This document shows, in pieces, positions 42,906 to 52,245 of a DNA stretch of 64,000 nucleotides (position 1 is the first letter of the stretch; each line of letters starts with the position of its first letter). Source of the stretch: Lachnospiraceae bacterium (GTDB lineage: Bacteria > Bacillota > Clostridia > Lachnospirales > Lachnospiraceae); assembly GCA_017619295.1 (NCBI GenBank), contig JAFZSQ010000033.1:50272-114271 (forward strand), in the 5' to 3' direction. Both the position numbers and the translations under genes were made by a program. The notes under the pieces are model-generated. The model did no database searches, had not been told where the DNA came from, and saw nothing but the letters and a program-made list of their open reading frames with translations.

Positions 42906-44003
42906 TTATTTCGTAAGTTTGCGACGCCTGTTACGACGCACCCTGTTTATATGTCTTTCAAAATCACCGCTCTTTAATAGCTCCGCCAGCACGTACTGAT
43001 CGAATATGGGAACAGTACATGAATAGAAGCCAAGTTTGGCATTGAAGTCCTCCACAAGAGACGCTGGGAGAATCATATAGCCTATTCTCATGGAAGGCGC
43101 CAGAGTCTTCGAGAAGGAATTAAGGTATATGACCTTGGCTTCTTCATCCATGGAAAAAAGCGGCGTCTCTACTTTCCTTGATACAGTCAGCTCTGAATCA
43201 TAGTTATCTTCTATAAGAATTCCGTCACGGTTCCTGGCCCAGCGGATATATTCAAGCTTCTTTGAAATATCGGCCGTAACTCCGGAAGGATAGCTGTTGA
43301 AAGGAGTTACATGGAGAACTCTTGCTTTGGTTTTGTTAAGTTCCTCAGAGGAAATTCCATCTGCAGCCAGAGTAAGCTTGTCGCAGGTTAAGCCCATGGC
43401 TTCATATACATCCTCTATCTTACTGTACGAGGGATTCTCGATAGCCACGGTTCTATCCTCAGCAAACATCTGGGCTATGAGTCCATATAGATACTCTGCT
43501 CCGGATCCGATTATTACCTGCTCAGGTTCTACCACTATTCCTCTGCTTCTTGCAAGATAGCGGCAGATTTCATCACGAAGTTCAGGACAGCCATGGTTAG
43601 GGGATTTCGTAAGAATTCTCTCCCCATAGTCAAGGAGAACCTTTCTCATGGTCTTGGCCAGAGAAGGAAAAGGAAATGTTTCCGAATCCGAGCTTACTGA
43701 AGACGCAGTATCTCCGATACGGTTCACCTTGGTTTGCTGCTTCGCCCCAAGGAAGTCCTCATTCCTGTATGTCACAAACACTCCGCTTCGCTCTCTGCTT
43801 TCAGCGTATCCCTCTTCAATGAGGAGCTCTATGGCATGTTCCACAGTTATGACGCTGACTCCCGTTTCCTCCGCTATCACGCGTTTGGAGGGTAGTTTGC
43901 ATGCGTAGGGGTAGACGTTTTTAACAATATCATCAGCAAGAAGCTGATACAGCTGCATATATGCCGGGGTTCCTGTCCCTTCTTCGATTACGTAGTTGAT
44001 CAT
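42906..44003 (-). CDS. MocR-type GntR regulator, C-terminally truncated
   Basis: A 365-residue protein: a GntR winged helix (residues 1-75, ACKLPSKRVIAEETGVSVITVEHAI) joined to an aminotransferase-like domain. The PLP lysine is in NSFSKTLAPSMRIGY. The aminotransferase part of MocR proteins normally runs about 160-170 residues past that lysine. Here it runs only about 70 and ends HINRVRRNRRRKLTK, so the small C-terminal domain is missing. No matching continuation exists in the 60 bp before the next gene. DNA binding may persist, but effector response is doubtful. It is divergent from the Nudix gene, a 64-bp gap. Confidence 0.8.
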   Translation of the reverse strand: MINYVIEEGTGTPAYMQLYQLLADDIVKNVYPYACKLPSKRVIAEETGVSVITVEHAIELLIEEGYAESRERSGVFVTYRNEDFLGAKQQTKVNRIGDTASSVSSDSETFPFPSLAKTMRKVLLDYGERILTKSPNHGCPELRDEICRYLARSRGIVVEPEQVIIGSGAEYLYGLIAQMFAEDRTVAIENPSYSKIEDVYEAMGLTCDKLTLAADGISSEELNKTKARVLHVTPFNSYPSGVTADISKKLEYIRWARNRDGILIEDNYDSELTVSRKVETPLFSMDEEAKVIYLNSFSKTLAPSMRIGYMILPASLVEDFNAKLGFYSCTVPIFDQYVLAELLKSGDFERHINRVRRNRRRKLTK

Positions 44004-44052
44004 ATTTCTTTCCGCTCATCAATATTAGTCTGACTCCATATCCATAATACCA

Positions 44053-44061
44053 TGATATAAT
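44053..44061 (+). promoter_or_regulatory. Extended -10 promoter of the Nudix gene
   Basis: TGATATAAT is an extended -10 element (TG-n-TATAAT) ending only 6 bases before the ATG at 44068. No convincing -35 box is seen. The start of transcription would fall on or near the start codon. Confidence 0.5.
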
Positions 44062-44067
44062 GACTCT

Positions 44068-44547
44068 ATGAACACATATAAAGAATACGCAACCACACTT
44101 TGTTACATAATTAAAGACGGAAGGGCTCTGATGCTCCATCGCACCAAGAAGGAAAACGACATTAACAAGGATAAATACATCGGTGTCGGCGGCCATATTG
44201 AGTGCGGCGAGTCTCCGGAAGAATGCATTTTAAGGGAAGTCAAGGAAGAAACGGGGCTCATCATGAACTCCTTTAAACTAAGAGGTATAATTACCTTCGT
44301 TCTTGATGATGTGCATGAGTATGCTTTCCTTTTCACCTGTGACGATTTCTCAGGGGAAATGAATTCAGATTGCAATGAAGGTGACCTTGTCTGGGTACCT
44401 TTTGACGAAATAAAAAATCTCCCTCTCTGGGAGGGAGATAAAGTATTCCTAAAGCTACTTGCCGAGGATGCACCTTTCTTCTCACTGACCTTAAAGTACA
44501 AAAAGGACGTGCTGCAGCAAGTCTTCCTCGACGGCATTCGCCAATAA
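44068..44547 (+). CDS. Nudix hydrolase, 8-oxo-dGTP diphosphatase-like
   Basis: A 159-residue enzyme. The Nudix box is complete at about residues 41-63 (GGHIECGESPEECILREVKEETGL, matching GX5EX7REUXEEXGU). The N-terminus (TLCYIIKDGRALMLHRTKKEND) and the WVPFDEIKNLPLWEGD segment are like MutT/YtkD-type hydrolases of oxidised nucleotides. There is no ribosome site before the ATG, and the -10 box is only 6 bases away, so the mRNA may be leaderless. It stands alone and ends directly at the REP-like repeat. Confidence 0.85.
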   Translation: MNTYKEYATTLCYIIKDGRALMLHRTKKENDINKDKYIGVGGHIECGESPEECILREVKEETGLIMNSFKLRGIITFVLDDVHEYAFLFTCDDFSGEMNSDCNEGDLVWVPFDEIKNLPLWEGDKVFLKLLAEDAPFFSLTLKYKKDVLQQVFLDGIRQ

Positions 44548-44548
44548 T

Positions 44549-44607
44549 GTGCAAGTGGGGACAGGCCCCGATTGCACGGTGCAGTTGGGGCCTGTCCCCA
44601 ATTGCAC
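44549..44607. repeat. REP-like palindrome, copy B (two units), filling a convergent gap
   Basis: Two 29-bp arms (44549-44577 and 44579-44607) surround one central base and differ at three positions. Each arm contains GTGGGGACAGGCCCC or its variant. The TAA of the Nudix gene ends at 44547 and the TAG of the rlmD gene begins (minus strand) at 44610, so the element occupies the whole space between the two stop codons. Confidence 0.85.
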
Positions 44608-45999
44608 CTACGCCTTCGAGAGGAGGGCGCAGGTCTCTACCCCTGAGGTCCAGGGGAATTGATCTACGGCAACGGCCTTCACAAGGCGATAGCCGTTGTC
44701 GATAAAGATTTCCAAATCGCGTTTAAGGCTGGTGGGTTTGCAGGATACGTATACGATGTTCTGAACCCCGTAGTCGATAATCTTGCCGATGGCCTTGGGA
44801 TGAATTCCGTCCCTGGGTGGGTCAAGAATAATGTAATCCGGCTTATCCTCGATATCATCCAAAACCTTAAGCACATCCCCGGCAATAAACTCGCAGTTTG
44901 AAAGGCCATTTAAAGCGGCATTGGCCTTGGCCGCTTCCACTGCCTCCTCAATAATCTCAACGCCGATAACCTTGCCGGCTACAGGCGCCATAAGCTGGGC
45001 AATGGTGCCGGTTCCGCTGTAAAGGTCATAAACGGTTCCGCCCTTCTTAATTCCATTCCCAACATACTCTCTTACGGTGTCGTAGAGAACCTCCGCTCCC
45101 GCGGAGTTTGTCTGGAAAAATGAAAATGTGCTCACCTTAAACTTAAGGCCCAGTAACTCCTCGTAGAAGTAATCATGCCCATACAAAACATGTATAGCCT
45201 CAGGAGTTACAGTGTCCGCCACGTTATCATTGTCTATCTGAAGAATACCCGCAAAGCTTCCCTTAATGGGCAGCGCCAGCAAAGTATCCCTGTACTCTTC
45301 CATAGTCTTGCAGCCTTCAGCTGAAACAGAAGGATCCTGTGTTGACATCACCAGTCCCACAAGAATCTCACCGGTAGCGTGTCCTTTACGAACCAAGAGA
45401 TGACGAAGAACACCCTCATGCTTAAGCCTGTGATAGTACGGCACATTCCTATCCTTAAAGAACTTAAGAGTTGCTGAGAGAATCAATCGGTAGTCCTCAT
45501 CCACAATCTTGCAGGTATCAACCGTTACCACATCATAGAAGCTGCTTCTCTTGTGCATTCCAAGAGACAAAGGCCCGTCCTTATACTCATCTCCGAAAGA
45601 GAACTCCATCTTGTTCCTGTATCCGTATAAAGCGGGACTTGCCTTGATTCCCTGAAACTCCCAGGGCTCACTCTGCTTCGAAGCCCCTTCACTCACAAGC
45701 TTTCTTACCTGCTCCTTCTTAATCTCCAGCTCCGAATCATAATTAAAGGACAAATAAGTACAGCCCCCGCAAACACCGAAGTGTTCGCACACTTCACCTG
45801 TTTCGTGGGGGCTCTTTTCCAATACTCCAAGTAAACGGCCTTCTGCTTTGCCGTTTCTCACCTTTGAAATGCCTATATTTATCTTCTGTCCGGGAAGGGC
45901 ATTCTTAACTGTAACAACGCCTTCCTCAGTCTCTGTAATTCCCTTATTGGGAAAATCTACTCTTGTAACGATTCCTTCGATTATCTGACCCTTTTTCAC
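44608..45999 (-). CDS. rlmD: 23S rRNA (uracil-5-)-methyltransferase RlmD-like
   Basis: A 463-residue SAM-dependent enzyme. An N-terminal TRAM domain (residues 1-60, GQIIEGIVTRVDFPNKGI) is followed by the Fe-S cysteine cluster CEHFGVCGGCTY, with the fourth Cys further on. The SAM site is VYDLYSGTGTIAQLMA, the catalytic region is ILDPPRDGIHP, and the nucleophilic Cys is in IVYVSCKPTSLKRDL. The C-terminus (VDQFPWTSGVETCALL) is the family end. Firmicutes have RlmD/RlmCD-type enzymes that target U747 and/or U1939; which one cannot be told. It is the last gene of a run with pcrA. Confidence 0.9.
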   Translation of the reverse strand: MKKGQIIEGIVTRVDFPNKGITETEEGVVTVKNALPGQKINIGISKVRNGKAEGRLLGVLEKSPHETGEVCEHFGVCGGCTYLSFNYDSELEIKKEQVRKLVSEGASKQSEPWEFQGIKASPALYGYRNKMEFSFGDEYKDGPLSLGMHKRSSFYDVVTVDTCKIVDEDYRLILSATLKFFKDRNVPYYHRLKHEGVLRHLLVRKGHATGEILVGLVMSTQDPSVSAEGCKTMEEYRDTLLALPIKGSFAGILQIDNDNVADTVTPEAIHVLYGHDYFYEELLGLKFKVSTFSFFQTNSAGAEVLYDTVREYVGNGIKKGGTVYDLYSGTGTIAQLMAPVAGKVIGVEIIEEAVEAAKANAALNGLSNCEFIAGDVLKVLDDIEDKPDYIILDPPRDGIHPKAIGKIIDYGVQNIVYVSCKPTSLKRDLEIFIDNGYRLVKAVAVDQFPWTSGVETCALLSKA

Positions 46000-46006
46000 T
46001 TAAAAA

Positions 46007-46270
46007 CTATTCCTCTTCGGAACCGTAGATTTCGTCAAAATCGTCGTACTCATCTTCGAGTCTCTTTCTCTCACATCTCTTGGTGATTGAAACGATGATA
46101 CCAACGATTGCAGCCACACATACAATGGCACCTACAATGATAAGAATCCACTTGAGAATATCATCATCGTCGTCCTTCTTGTCGAGCAGTTCACCCAGCT
46201 TAACGCTTGCCAAAAGCTCTTCAAATCTCTTGGTTCCGTATCTTCTTAATAATCTATTCATCTGCTTCAT
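46007..46270 (-). CDS. Small single-pass membrane protein of unknown function
   Basis: An 87-residue protein. It has a basic N-terminus (MKQMNRLLRRYGTKRFEELL), an acidic patch (KKDDDDD), one helix (about residues 41-63, ILKWILIIVGAIVCVAAIVGIIV), then a mixed-charge tail ending in acidic residues. No family is recognised. The ATG at 46270 has GGAGG 5 nt upstream; a TTG 12 bases before overlaps that site. It lies between pcrA and rlmD with short gaps of 34 and 7 bp, so it is likely cotranscribed. Confidence 0.6.
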   Translation of the reverse strand: MKQMNRLLRRYGTKRFEELLASVKLGELLDKKDDDDDILKWILIIVGAIVCVAAIVGIIVSITKRCERKRLEDEYDDFDEIYGSEEE

Positions 46271-46316
46271 GGTGCCCTCCAATCGTCATTATATGTAAAA
46301 AAATCATAGCACAAAT

Positions 46317-48590
46317 CTATATCTTCTTCAACTTGGAGAAGATGGCATACATTATCCTTGTACCCGCTGTATCAAAGTCCACCGTAACCTTGTAATCCCT
46401 GGGTTCCCTGTCAATTTTCGTCACGGTTCCGTCGCCGAATTTGATGTGGTGAACCCTGTCCCCAACGGTGTAATCAAGCTCTCCCAGGTTCATGTCGGAA
46501 CCCTTGGCCAGACCCGAAATCTGGTTAAGAGCCTTCACCTCTTTGGCCATTACAGGCATCCGCTCCGTCTGTTTGGCCCTGGCAATTGCCTTTGGCTTAA
46601 ATGATGAGGCAAAACCGGAATCATCTCCGTAATCGTCAAAGTCTCTTGTACGTCTTACCTGGGGCTTATTATCCAGAAGCTCCATGGGAATCTCTTTAAC
46701 GAAGCGACTTACCGCATTATACTGAAGCTCGCCTCTTTGCATTCTGCACTTGGCGCAGCATAGAGTCAAATCAACCATCGCTCTGGTCATTCCCACGTAG
46801 CAAAGGCGTCTTTCTTCCTCAAGCTCGTCTCTCTCATCCGCCACTATGGACATCATGCCGGGGAATATTCCGTCTTCCATACCTGCGATGTAAACATGTG
46901 GAAACTCCAGTCCCTTGGCGGCGTGAAGAGTCATGAGCATCAGCTTCTCCACATCATCTTCCGTCTCGTCAAGATCTGTAACAAGCGCCACCTCCGCAAG
47001 GAAATCGGAAAGCGTGGCCTCCTCGTTCTCGTCGGTGAAGGTGTTAATCTTCGTAATCAACTCGTCTATATTTCCGATTCGATCAAGTGCCGTATCGTCA
47101 CCGTCGTTTTTGAGTTCCTCCACATATCCGGTCTTTGAGATGATTTCATCCATCAAATCAACCAGTGTATATTCCTCAAGACGATGTCTGAAGTACTCGA
47201 TTAAATCCGTAAATCTTTCTATCTTATCTGCCGATTTGGCAAGGGATGGGATAGATCTGGCTTTTTTCAATGCATCGTAAAAAGAAATGTTCTCCGCATC
47301 CGCCGCCTCTTGCGCCCGAAGAATGGTTGTAGCACCGATTCCCCTTTTGGGGATGTTGATGATTCTCTTTACGGCCAGATCATCTTTTCCGTTGTCGATG
47401 GTCTTTAAGTAAGCCATCAAATCCTTGATTTCTTTTCTGGAATAGAAGTTCACGCCACCCACAACCTGGTAGGGAACTCCGGACATAATGCAGGCTTCCT
47501 CTATAAGTCTGGCCTGGGCGTTGGTTCTGTACAAAACTGCACAACCCGAATAGCCGATAATGCCTTTTCTCGACTTTGATTTAATGTCGGAGACTATGAA
47601 TTCAGCCTCCTCCTTACCGGTCTCAAACTGCCTGAAATGAACCTGATTACCGCTATCCTTCCTGGTCCAAAGAGACTTGTCCTTACGCCTTACGTTGTTG
47701 TGAATTACGGCATTTGCAGCATCAAGGATATTCTGGGTTGAACGATAGTTTTCCTCAAGTTTTATAACTGTTGCATTGGGGTATGTCTTCTCGAAATCCA
47801 GAATGTTTCTTATGTTTGCACCTCTGAATTTGTAGATGGACTGGTCATCGTCACCTACTACGCAAAGGTTCTTATTCTTATCCGCAAGAAGTCGTACAAG
47901 CTCGAACTGTGCGGTGTTTGTATCCTGATACTCATCCACATGGATGTATAAGAATCTCTCCTGATAATTCAAAAGAACCTGAGGATGCTCCTTAAACAAC
48001 TTGACTGTGTTATAAATCAAGTCGTCGAAGTCCATGGCGTTGTTCTTCTTAAGGGTGGTTTGATACTCTCTGTAAGCAGCTGCGATTTTCCTCTCGTTCA
48101 TGTCGTAAGCTGCGTCCTTCTCAAACTGCTCAACGCCAATAAGCTCATCCTTGGCATGAGAAATAGCACCCCGTATAGCCTTCTCTTTGATATACCGGGT
48201 GTCGATGTTTAACTTCTTGATTATTTCTTTGACTATTGCTTTGGAATCATCTGTGTCATAGATTACAAAATTGGTGTCGTAACCGATTTTGTCGGCAAAA
48301 CGCCTTAAGATTTTGACACACATGGAGTGAAATGTACTTACCCAAATCTGCTCGGAACCAAAGCCGATAAGCTTATCGACCCTGCTCCTCATTTCTCCCG
48401 CCGCCTTGTTTGTGAAGGTGATGGCAAGGATATTAAAGGGGTTAACCCCCATTTCTTCAATCAGATACGCTATTCTGTGAACCACGACCCTGGTCTTGCC
48501 GCTTCCGGCTCCCGCCAGAAGTAAAACCGGGCCGTCTGTAGTAAATACACCCTTCTTCTGCTGCTCATTTAAGGTGTCATATATACTCAT
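46317..48590 (-). CDS. pcrA: ATP-dependent DNA helicase PcrA (UvrD family)
   Basis: A 757-residue superfamily 1A 3'-5' helicase. Motif I is LAGAGSGKTR, motif II is HVDEYQDTN, motif III is VVGDDDQSIYKFRGA, motif IV is LEENYRSTQNI and motif VI contains RRLCYVGMTRA. The C-terminal SH3-like domain (GDRVHHIKFGDGTVTKIDRE) is the PcrA tail that binds RNA polymerase. PcrA acts in nucleotide excision repair, replication fork restart and R-loop removal. It is the second gene behind the GGDEF-EAL gene (18-bp gap). Confidence 0.94.
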   Translation of the reverse strand: MSIYDTLNEQQKKGVFTTDGPVLLLAGAGSGKTRVVVHRIAYLIEEMGVNPFNILAITFTNKAAGEMRSRVDKLIGFGSEQIWVSTFHSMCVKILRRFADKIGYDTNFVIYDTDDSKAIVKEIIKKLNIDTRYIKEKAIRGAISHAKDELIGVEQFEKDAAYDMNERKIAAAYREYQTTLKKNNAMDFDDLIYNTVKLFKEHPQVLLNYQERFLYIHVDEYQDTNTAQFELVRLLADKNKNLCVVGDDDQSIYKFRGANIRNILDFEKTYPNATVIKLEENYRSTQNILDAANAVIHNNVRRKDKSLWTRKDSGNQVHFRQFETGKEEAEFIVSDIKSKSRKGIIGYSGCAVLYRTNAQARLIEEACIMSGVPYQVVGGVNFYSRKEIKDLMAYLKTIDNGKDDLAVKRIINIPKRGIGATTILRAQEAADAENISFYDALKKARSIPSLAKSADKIERFTDLIEYFRHRLEEYTLVDLMDEIISKTGYVEELKNDGDDTALDRIGNIDELITKINTFTDENEEATLSDFLAEVALVTDLDETEDDVEKLMLMTLHAAKGLEFPHVYIAGMEDGIFPGMMSIVADERDELEEERRLCYVGMTRAMVDLTLCCAKCRMQRGELQYNAVSRFVKEIPMELLDNKPQVRRTRDFDDYGDDSGFASSFKPKAIARAKQTERMPVMAKEVKALNQISGLAKGSDMNLGELDYTVGDRVHHIKFGDGTVTKIDREPRDYKVTVDFDTAGTRIMYAIFSKLKKI

Positions 48591-48608
48591 TAAAAAATCC
48601 TTCCAAAT

Positions 48609-51600
48609 CTATTTCCAAGGTTTAGCCTTGGCATTGTACTCTAACAGGAACTTCTTGAATTCCTGCATGGGCATGGGCCTTGAGACAAAGTATCCCTGAA
48701 CCAGGTCACACTTTGTGCTGGCGATGAATCTCATCTGCTCTTCTGTCTCAACACCTTCCATGATAATCTGGTAGCCTAATCTGTTAATCATTTCAGCCAA
48801 CAGTGTTATGAATTCCTTCTGGTTGTCCATATCTTCAAGGAAAAGTCTGTCGAGTTTAATTATGTCGGCAGTAACCTTTGAAAGAATGTTAAGGGATGAA
48901 TATCCGCTTCCAAAGTCGTCGATGGAAACCAGAACGCCCTGCTTCTGCAACTCGATGATTGCAGGGTTAAGGCTCTTAATATCGTGAAGATAGTTATACT
49001 CTGTTACCTCGGCCTCAAGAAGTCCGGGATCAACCTCATAGGTCTGCAGATATTCCATAATACTCTCTGCAAAATGAGGATCGTCGTAGTGGACTCTGGA
49101 GAAGTTTACGGAGATGGGAATAGGCTCTATTCCTTCACTCATAAGCTCTTTTAAGTATCTCAAGGTCTCCTCTAAAACGTAGTAATCCACCTTGGTGATG
49201 AATCCGTTCTTTTCGAGGATAGGAATGAATCTGTCCGGGGAGAAAAGTGTACCGTCGGGCTTTCTCCATCTTACAAGGGACTCGGCGCCAACGATTTTAC
49301 CTGTTTTAAGGCTGATCTTGGGCTGTAAGTATACCTGGAACTCGCGATTGTTCAAAGCATCGTTAATGTTAACGTAAACCTGCTTCTCATCCTCGTTACG
49401 CTCCCACATCTCTCTGGTGTAGTGGATGCATCCGTTTTCGCCCTGTTCCTTACCATACTTTCTGGCTGCGTTGGCTCTGTCCACCAATACGGATATTCCA
49501 ACATCCGCATCTTCAACCTTGCACATACCGCAGATAACGGTAAGTTTGCACAGAGGATAACGCATTTTTACTACGTCGTTAAACTGGTTGAAGCTTGCAA
49601 GGAGCTTGTTTCCGGGATCAACACCCTTCTCCATCTCGCAAAGTCCTACGAACTGGTCACCGGTAATTCTGGAACTCAAAATGGAAACCTTGGTGGCTCT
49701 CTGAAGTCTCTTACCGGTAAGTTCAAGAATATGGTCACCGGTGTTGTAGCCATAAAGTTCATTGACGTAGTTGAAGTTTACAAAGTCGCCATAGCATACG
49801 TAGTAATCCATGGTATCACTGGGAACATGGCTCTTTATGAACTCTTCTGCGAGCTCAAGGAACTTGGTATAGCTGGGCAGACCGGTTAAGGTATCGTAGT
49901 TTATACGATACTCGATTTCCTCTCTGTTACGCTCGTCGTTCTGCATCTGAATAATCTTGCTGACAAGCATATGGGTCAATCTTATAAGGAATTCAGACTC
50001 ATGCTCCCAGGAGCGGTCTGTAGTCTTATCAATGTAAGCGATATACTGGGTTGAATACTCGGAAGCCTGCAATCTGGCAACCAAAATGGATGCGTACTCA
50101 CCGAGCTTCAAATCCGCGAGCTTCTTGCCTCTGATAACCACGTAATCCGTCTGATCTGTGAACATATCTTCAATCTGTCCCCAGTTCTGACGCTGATTTC
50201 TGGGATAAAGCTTTCTTGCATAGGGATGAGCCTTATCACCTGTCCAGTCGAAGTTAACCGCGTAGGAATCTTCGGAACTTGTAATAAGAGCCATCTCATC
50301 AAAGCCCACATAGCTGCAGACTCTGTCCGCAACAATGCCTAGACCCTTTCTGTAGTTGCTTACGCTGCTCATAAGTTCAAGAGCAAACACAATCAAATCA
50401 TCATCTGATGAAATAAGGGCACTTTCCTTATCGTAAGTGTCTTCGGTATCCTCCTGCTCCGCAATATATCTGTGGCCGTCCTCAAGAACGTCATCACCCA
50501 CCTCACAGATGGTGTAGGAGTTCTTACCGGTCTTCTTAATCAAATAGAGGGCCTTATCGGCCGTTTCAAAGGCCTTCTCGTAGTCCTTGGTATCCTTTCT
50601 GCACACAGCAACGCCCATGCTGCAGGAAAGGGTAAATGAGCCCTGATTGTCCTCACTTAACTTACTGAACTCATTAAGGACATTGGAAAGCTTCTGTTTA
50701 AGTTCGTCAAGTTCGATTCCCTTCACGAATACCATGAACTCATCGCCACCGATTCGTCCCTTGATACCTGTGGGGAAGTTAACCTTCATGGCATCTGAAA
50801 GTGAGCAAAGTGCGGCATCTCCGTAGAGGTGACCATTCTCGTCATTGATGCGCTTAAAGTTGTCCACGTCGATAACAACCAGATATCCTGCTTCATTGCT
50901 CTTGATTCTGGCCATCTGCTTCTTAATCTTCTCGATGCAGACCATATGGTTATAAAGCCCTGTCAGAGGATCTCTTTCGGAGCTCTTGATAAGTTCTGCC
51001 TCTCTGTTCTTCTCCTCGTCAACGTTAGTGACTCTTCCGACGATTCGATCGGCATTTCCTTCGATTGTATAAATGGTCCTGCCTTCTACCCTTAACCAGT
51101 GATACTGGTTGTCTTCCATCTTTCTTCTGAAGGTGGACTTGATAACTCTTGCACCGCCTCTTAATGCGTCGGCAAAATCAGAAACTATCTCCTCATCATC
51201 CGGATGGGTATTACCCACAATTGTAATAAGTGAGGCGTAGTTCTCAATGGAAGTTTCAATTTCGTTCTCGTCTTTTTGCTTGGCGAGGAACATAATATCA
51301 TCCGCAATGCTGTATTCAAAAAGCGTATCCGAGGTCATCTCGATAATATACGCAAATTTCTTCTTCTCCAGACGAAGCTTCTCCTGCTCCTCATAACTTC
51401 TGGTTATATCTATAAGGACAAACTGAAGCAAGGACCTGTGGACAGTGTGTCCCACAACTTCGCCTCTGGCTTCCACCCAGATAACTTTGCCGTCCTTGCG
51501 ACGCATTCTAAACTGGGTCACTGCTTCCTTTTCTTCGGTGATGGCCGCATCAGAAACAGCCATGAGCTGTAAAAACATCTCCTGAAGGAACATGAATCTG

Positions 51601-52127
51601 TCTTCGTTCTTAACCAGATTCTCATATTCCTCCTCGGTATAACCAAGGAGCATACTCATGGATTCCGTCACGTTAAGAAGTTCAAGACCTGTCTCTCTGG
51701 AGAAAAGGCCTTCAACTACCGCAACAGACATATTCTTCATAAGTGTGTGGGTTCTTGTCTCCAGCGTCTTGGTTTGTGTGATATCAACCATTACAACGGT
51801 AACGCCACAGACGTGATTATCTTCGAAAACATAAGGTTTGATTCTGAAAACCCAAGCCTTATTGTTATAAAGAACTTCTCTAAATACAGTGGTATTCTTG
51901 TTTCCCGCCTTGTGAACATCAAGGGCAAAAGAACGATAAGATAAAGGGAAATTTATCTCGTCAACAAGTAAACCTAAAGCAGACTCATCGATGAAACCTG
52001 CCTTAACAGCCATATCAGTTAATCTTCTCAAGCGGTAATTCTCATCAAAGAACATGAGTCCTACGCTGTTACCGCTGATAGCATTTTCAAAATCGTTCTC
52101 CCAGGAAGTCCCTAAAGAAACACTCAT
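48609..52127 (-). CDS. Large c-di-GMP signalling protein, PAS x3-GGDEF-GAF-GGDEF-EAL
   Basis: A 1172-residue soluble protein. Three PAS-like segments occupy about residues 10-120, 125-250 and 255-385 (FRRKMEDNQYHWLRVEGRTI). The first GGDEF domain (390-545) has a canonical GRIGGDEFMVF and is likely an active cyclase. A GAF-like region follows (about 580-730). The second GGDEF-like domain (740-900) has SRITGDQFVGL, so it is degenerate. The C-terminal EAL domain has ESL in GAESLVRWRKP, EVTEYN, and an intact SIDDFGSGYSSL. The EAL shows a conservative change, so activity is uncertain. It has no membrane helix, so it senses an internal signal. It is first in the run with pcrA. Confidence 0.9.
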   Translation of the reverse strand: MSVSLGTSWENDFENAISGNSVGLMFFDENYRLRRLTDMAVKAGFIDESALGLLVDEINFPLSYRSFALDVHKAGNKNTTVFREVLYNNKAWVFRIKPYVFEDNHVCGVTVVMVDITQTKTLETRTHTLMKNMSVAVVEGLFSRETGLELLNVTESMSMLLGYTEEEYENLVKNEDRFMFLQEMFLQLMAVSDAAITEEKEAVTQFRMRRKDGKVIWVEARGEVVGHTVHRSLLQFVLIDITRSYEEQEKLRLEKKKFAYIIEMTSDTLFEYSIADDIMFLAKQKDENEIETSIENYASLITIVGNTHPDDEEIVSDFADALRGGARVIKSTFRRKMEDNQYHWLRVEGRTIYTIEGNADRIVGRVTNVDEEKNREAELIKSSERDPLTGLYNHMVCIEKIKKQMARIKSNEAGYLVVIDVDNFKRINDENGHLYGDAALCSLSDAMKVNFPTGIKGRIGGDEFMVFVKGIELDELKQKLSNVLNEFSKLSEDNQGSFTLSCSMGVAVCRKDTKDYEKAFETADKALYLIKKTGKNSYTICEVGDDVLEDGHRYIAEQEDTEDTYDKESALISSDDDLIVFALELMSSVSNYRKGLGIVADRVCSYVGFDEMALITSSEDSYAVNFDWTGDKAHPYARKLYPRNQRQNWGQIEDMFTDQTDYVVIRGKKLADLKLGEYASILVARLQASEYSTQYIAYIDKTTDRSWEHESEFLIRLTHMLVSKIIQMQNDERNREEIEYRINYDTLTGLPSYTKFLELAEEFIKSHVPSDTMDYYVCYGDFVNFNYVNELYGYNTGDHILELTGKRLQRATKVSILSSRITGDQFVGLCEMEKGVDPGNKLLASFNQFNDVVKMRYPLCKLTVICGMCKVEDADVGISVLVDRANAARKYGKEQGENGCIHYTREMWERNEDEKQVYVNINDALNNREFQVYLQPKISLKTGKIVGAESLVRWRKPDGTLFSPDRFIPILEKNGFITKVDYYVLEETLRYLKELMSEGIEPIPISVNFSRVHYDDPHFAESIMEYLQTYEVDPGLLEAEVTEYNYLHDIKSLNPAIIELQKQGVLVSIDDFGSGYSSLNILSKVTADIIKLDRLFLEDMDNQKEFITLLAEMINRLGYQIIMEGVETEEQMRFIASTKCDLVQGYFVSRPMPMQEFKKFLLEYNAKAKPWK

Positions 52128-52194
52128 CCCCGCCAGCTCCTATATCTAGAATTACCTTTCTTAATTATAGAATACAAACTAAGGTTCTGCAAGC

Positions 52195-52226
52195 AAAAAA
52201 GCCCTCACACCGGGTGAGGGCTTTCT
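52195..52226 (-). terminator. Terminator of the pspA-SPFH operon
   Basis: AAAGCCCTCAC (52198-52208) pairs with GTGAGGGCTTT (52214-52224) around a 5-nt loop. On the minus strand the stem is followed by a T run at 52200-52195. It lies 20 bases after the stop at 52246. Confidence 0.88.
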
Positions 52227-52245
52227 AAAATCTTAACTGTAAATC

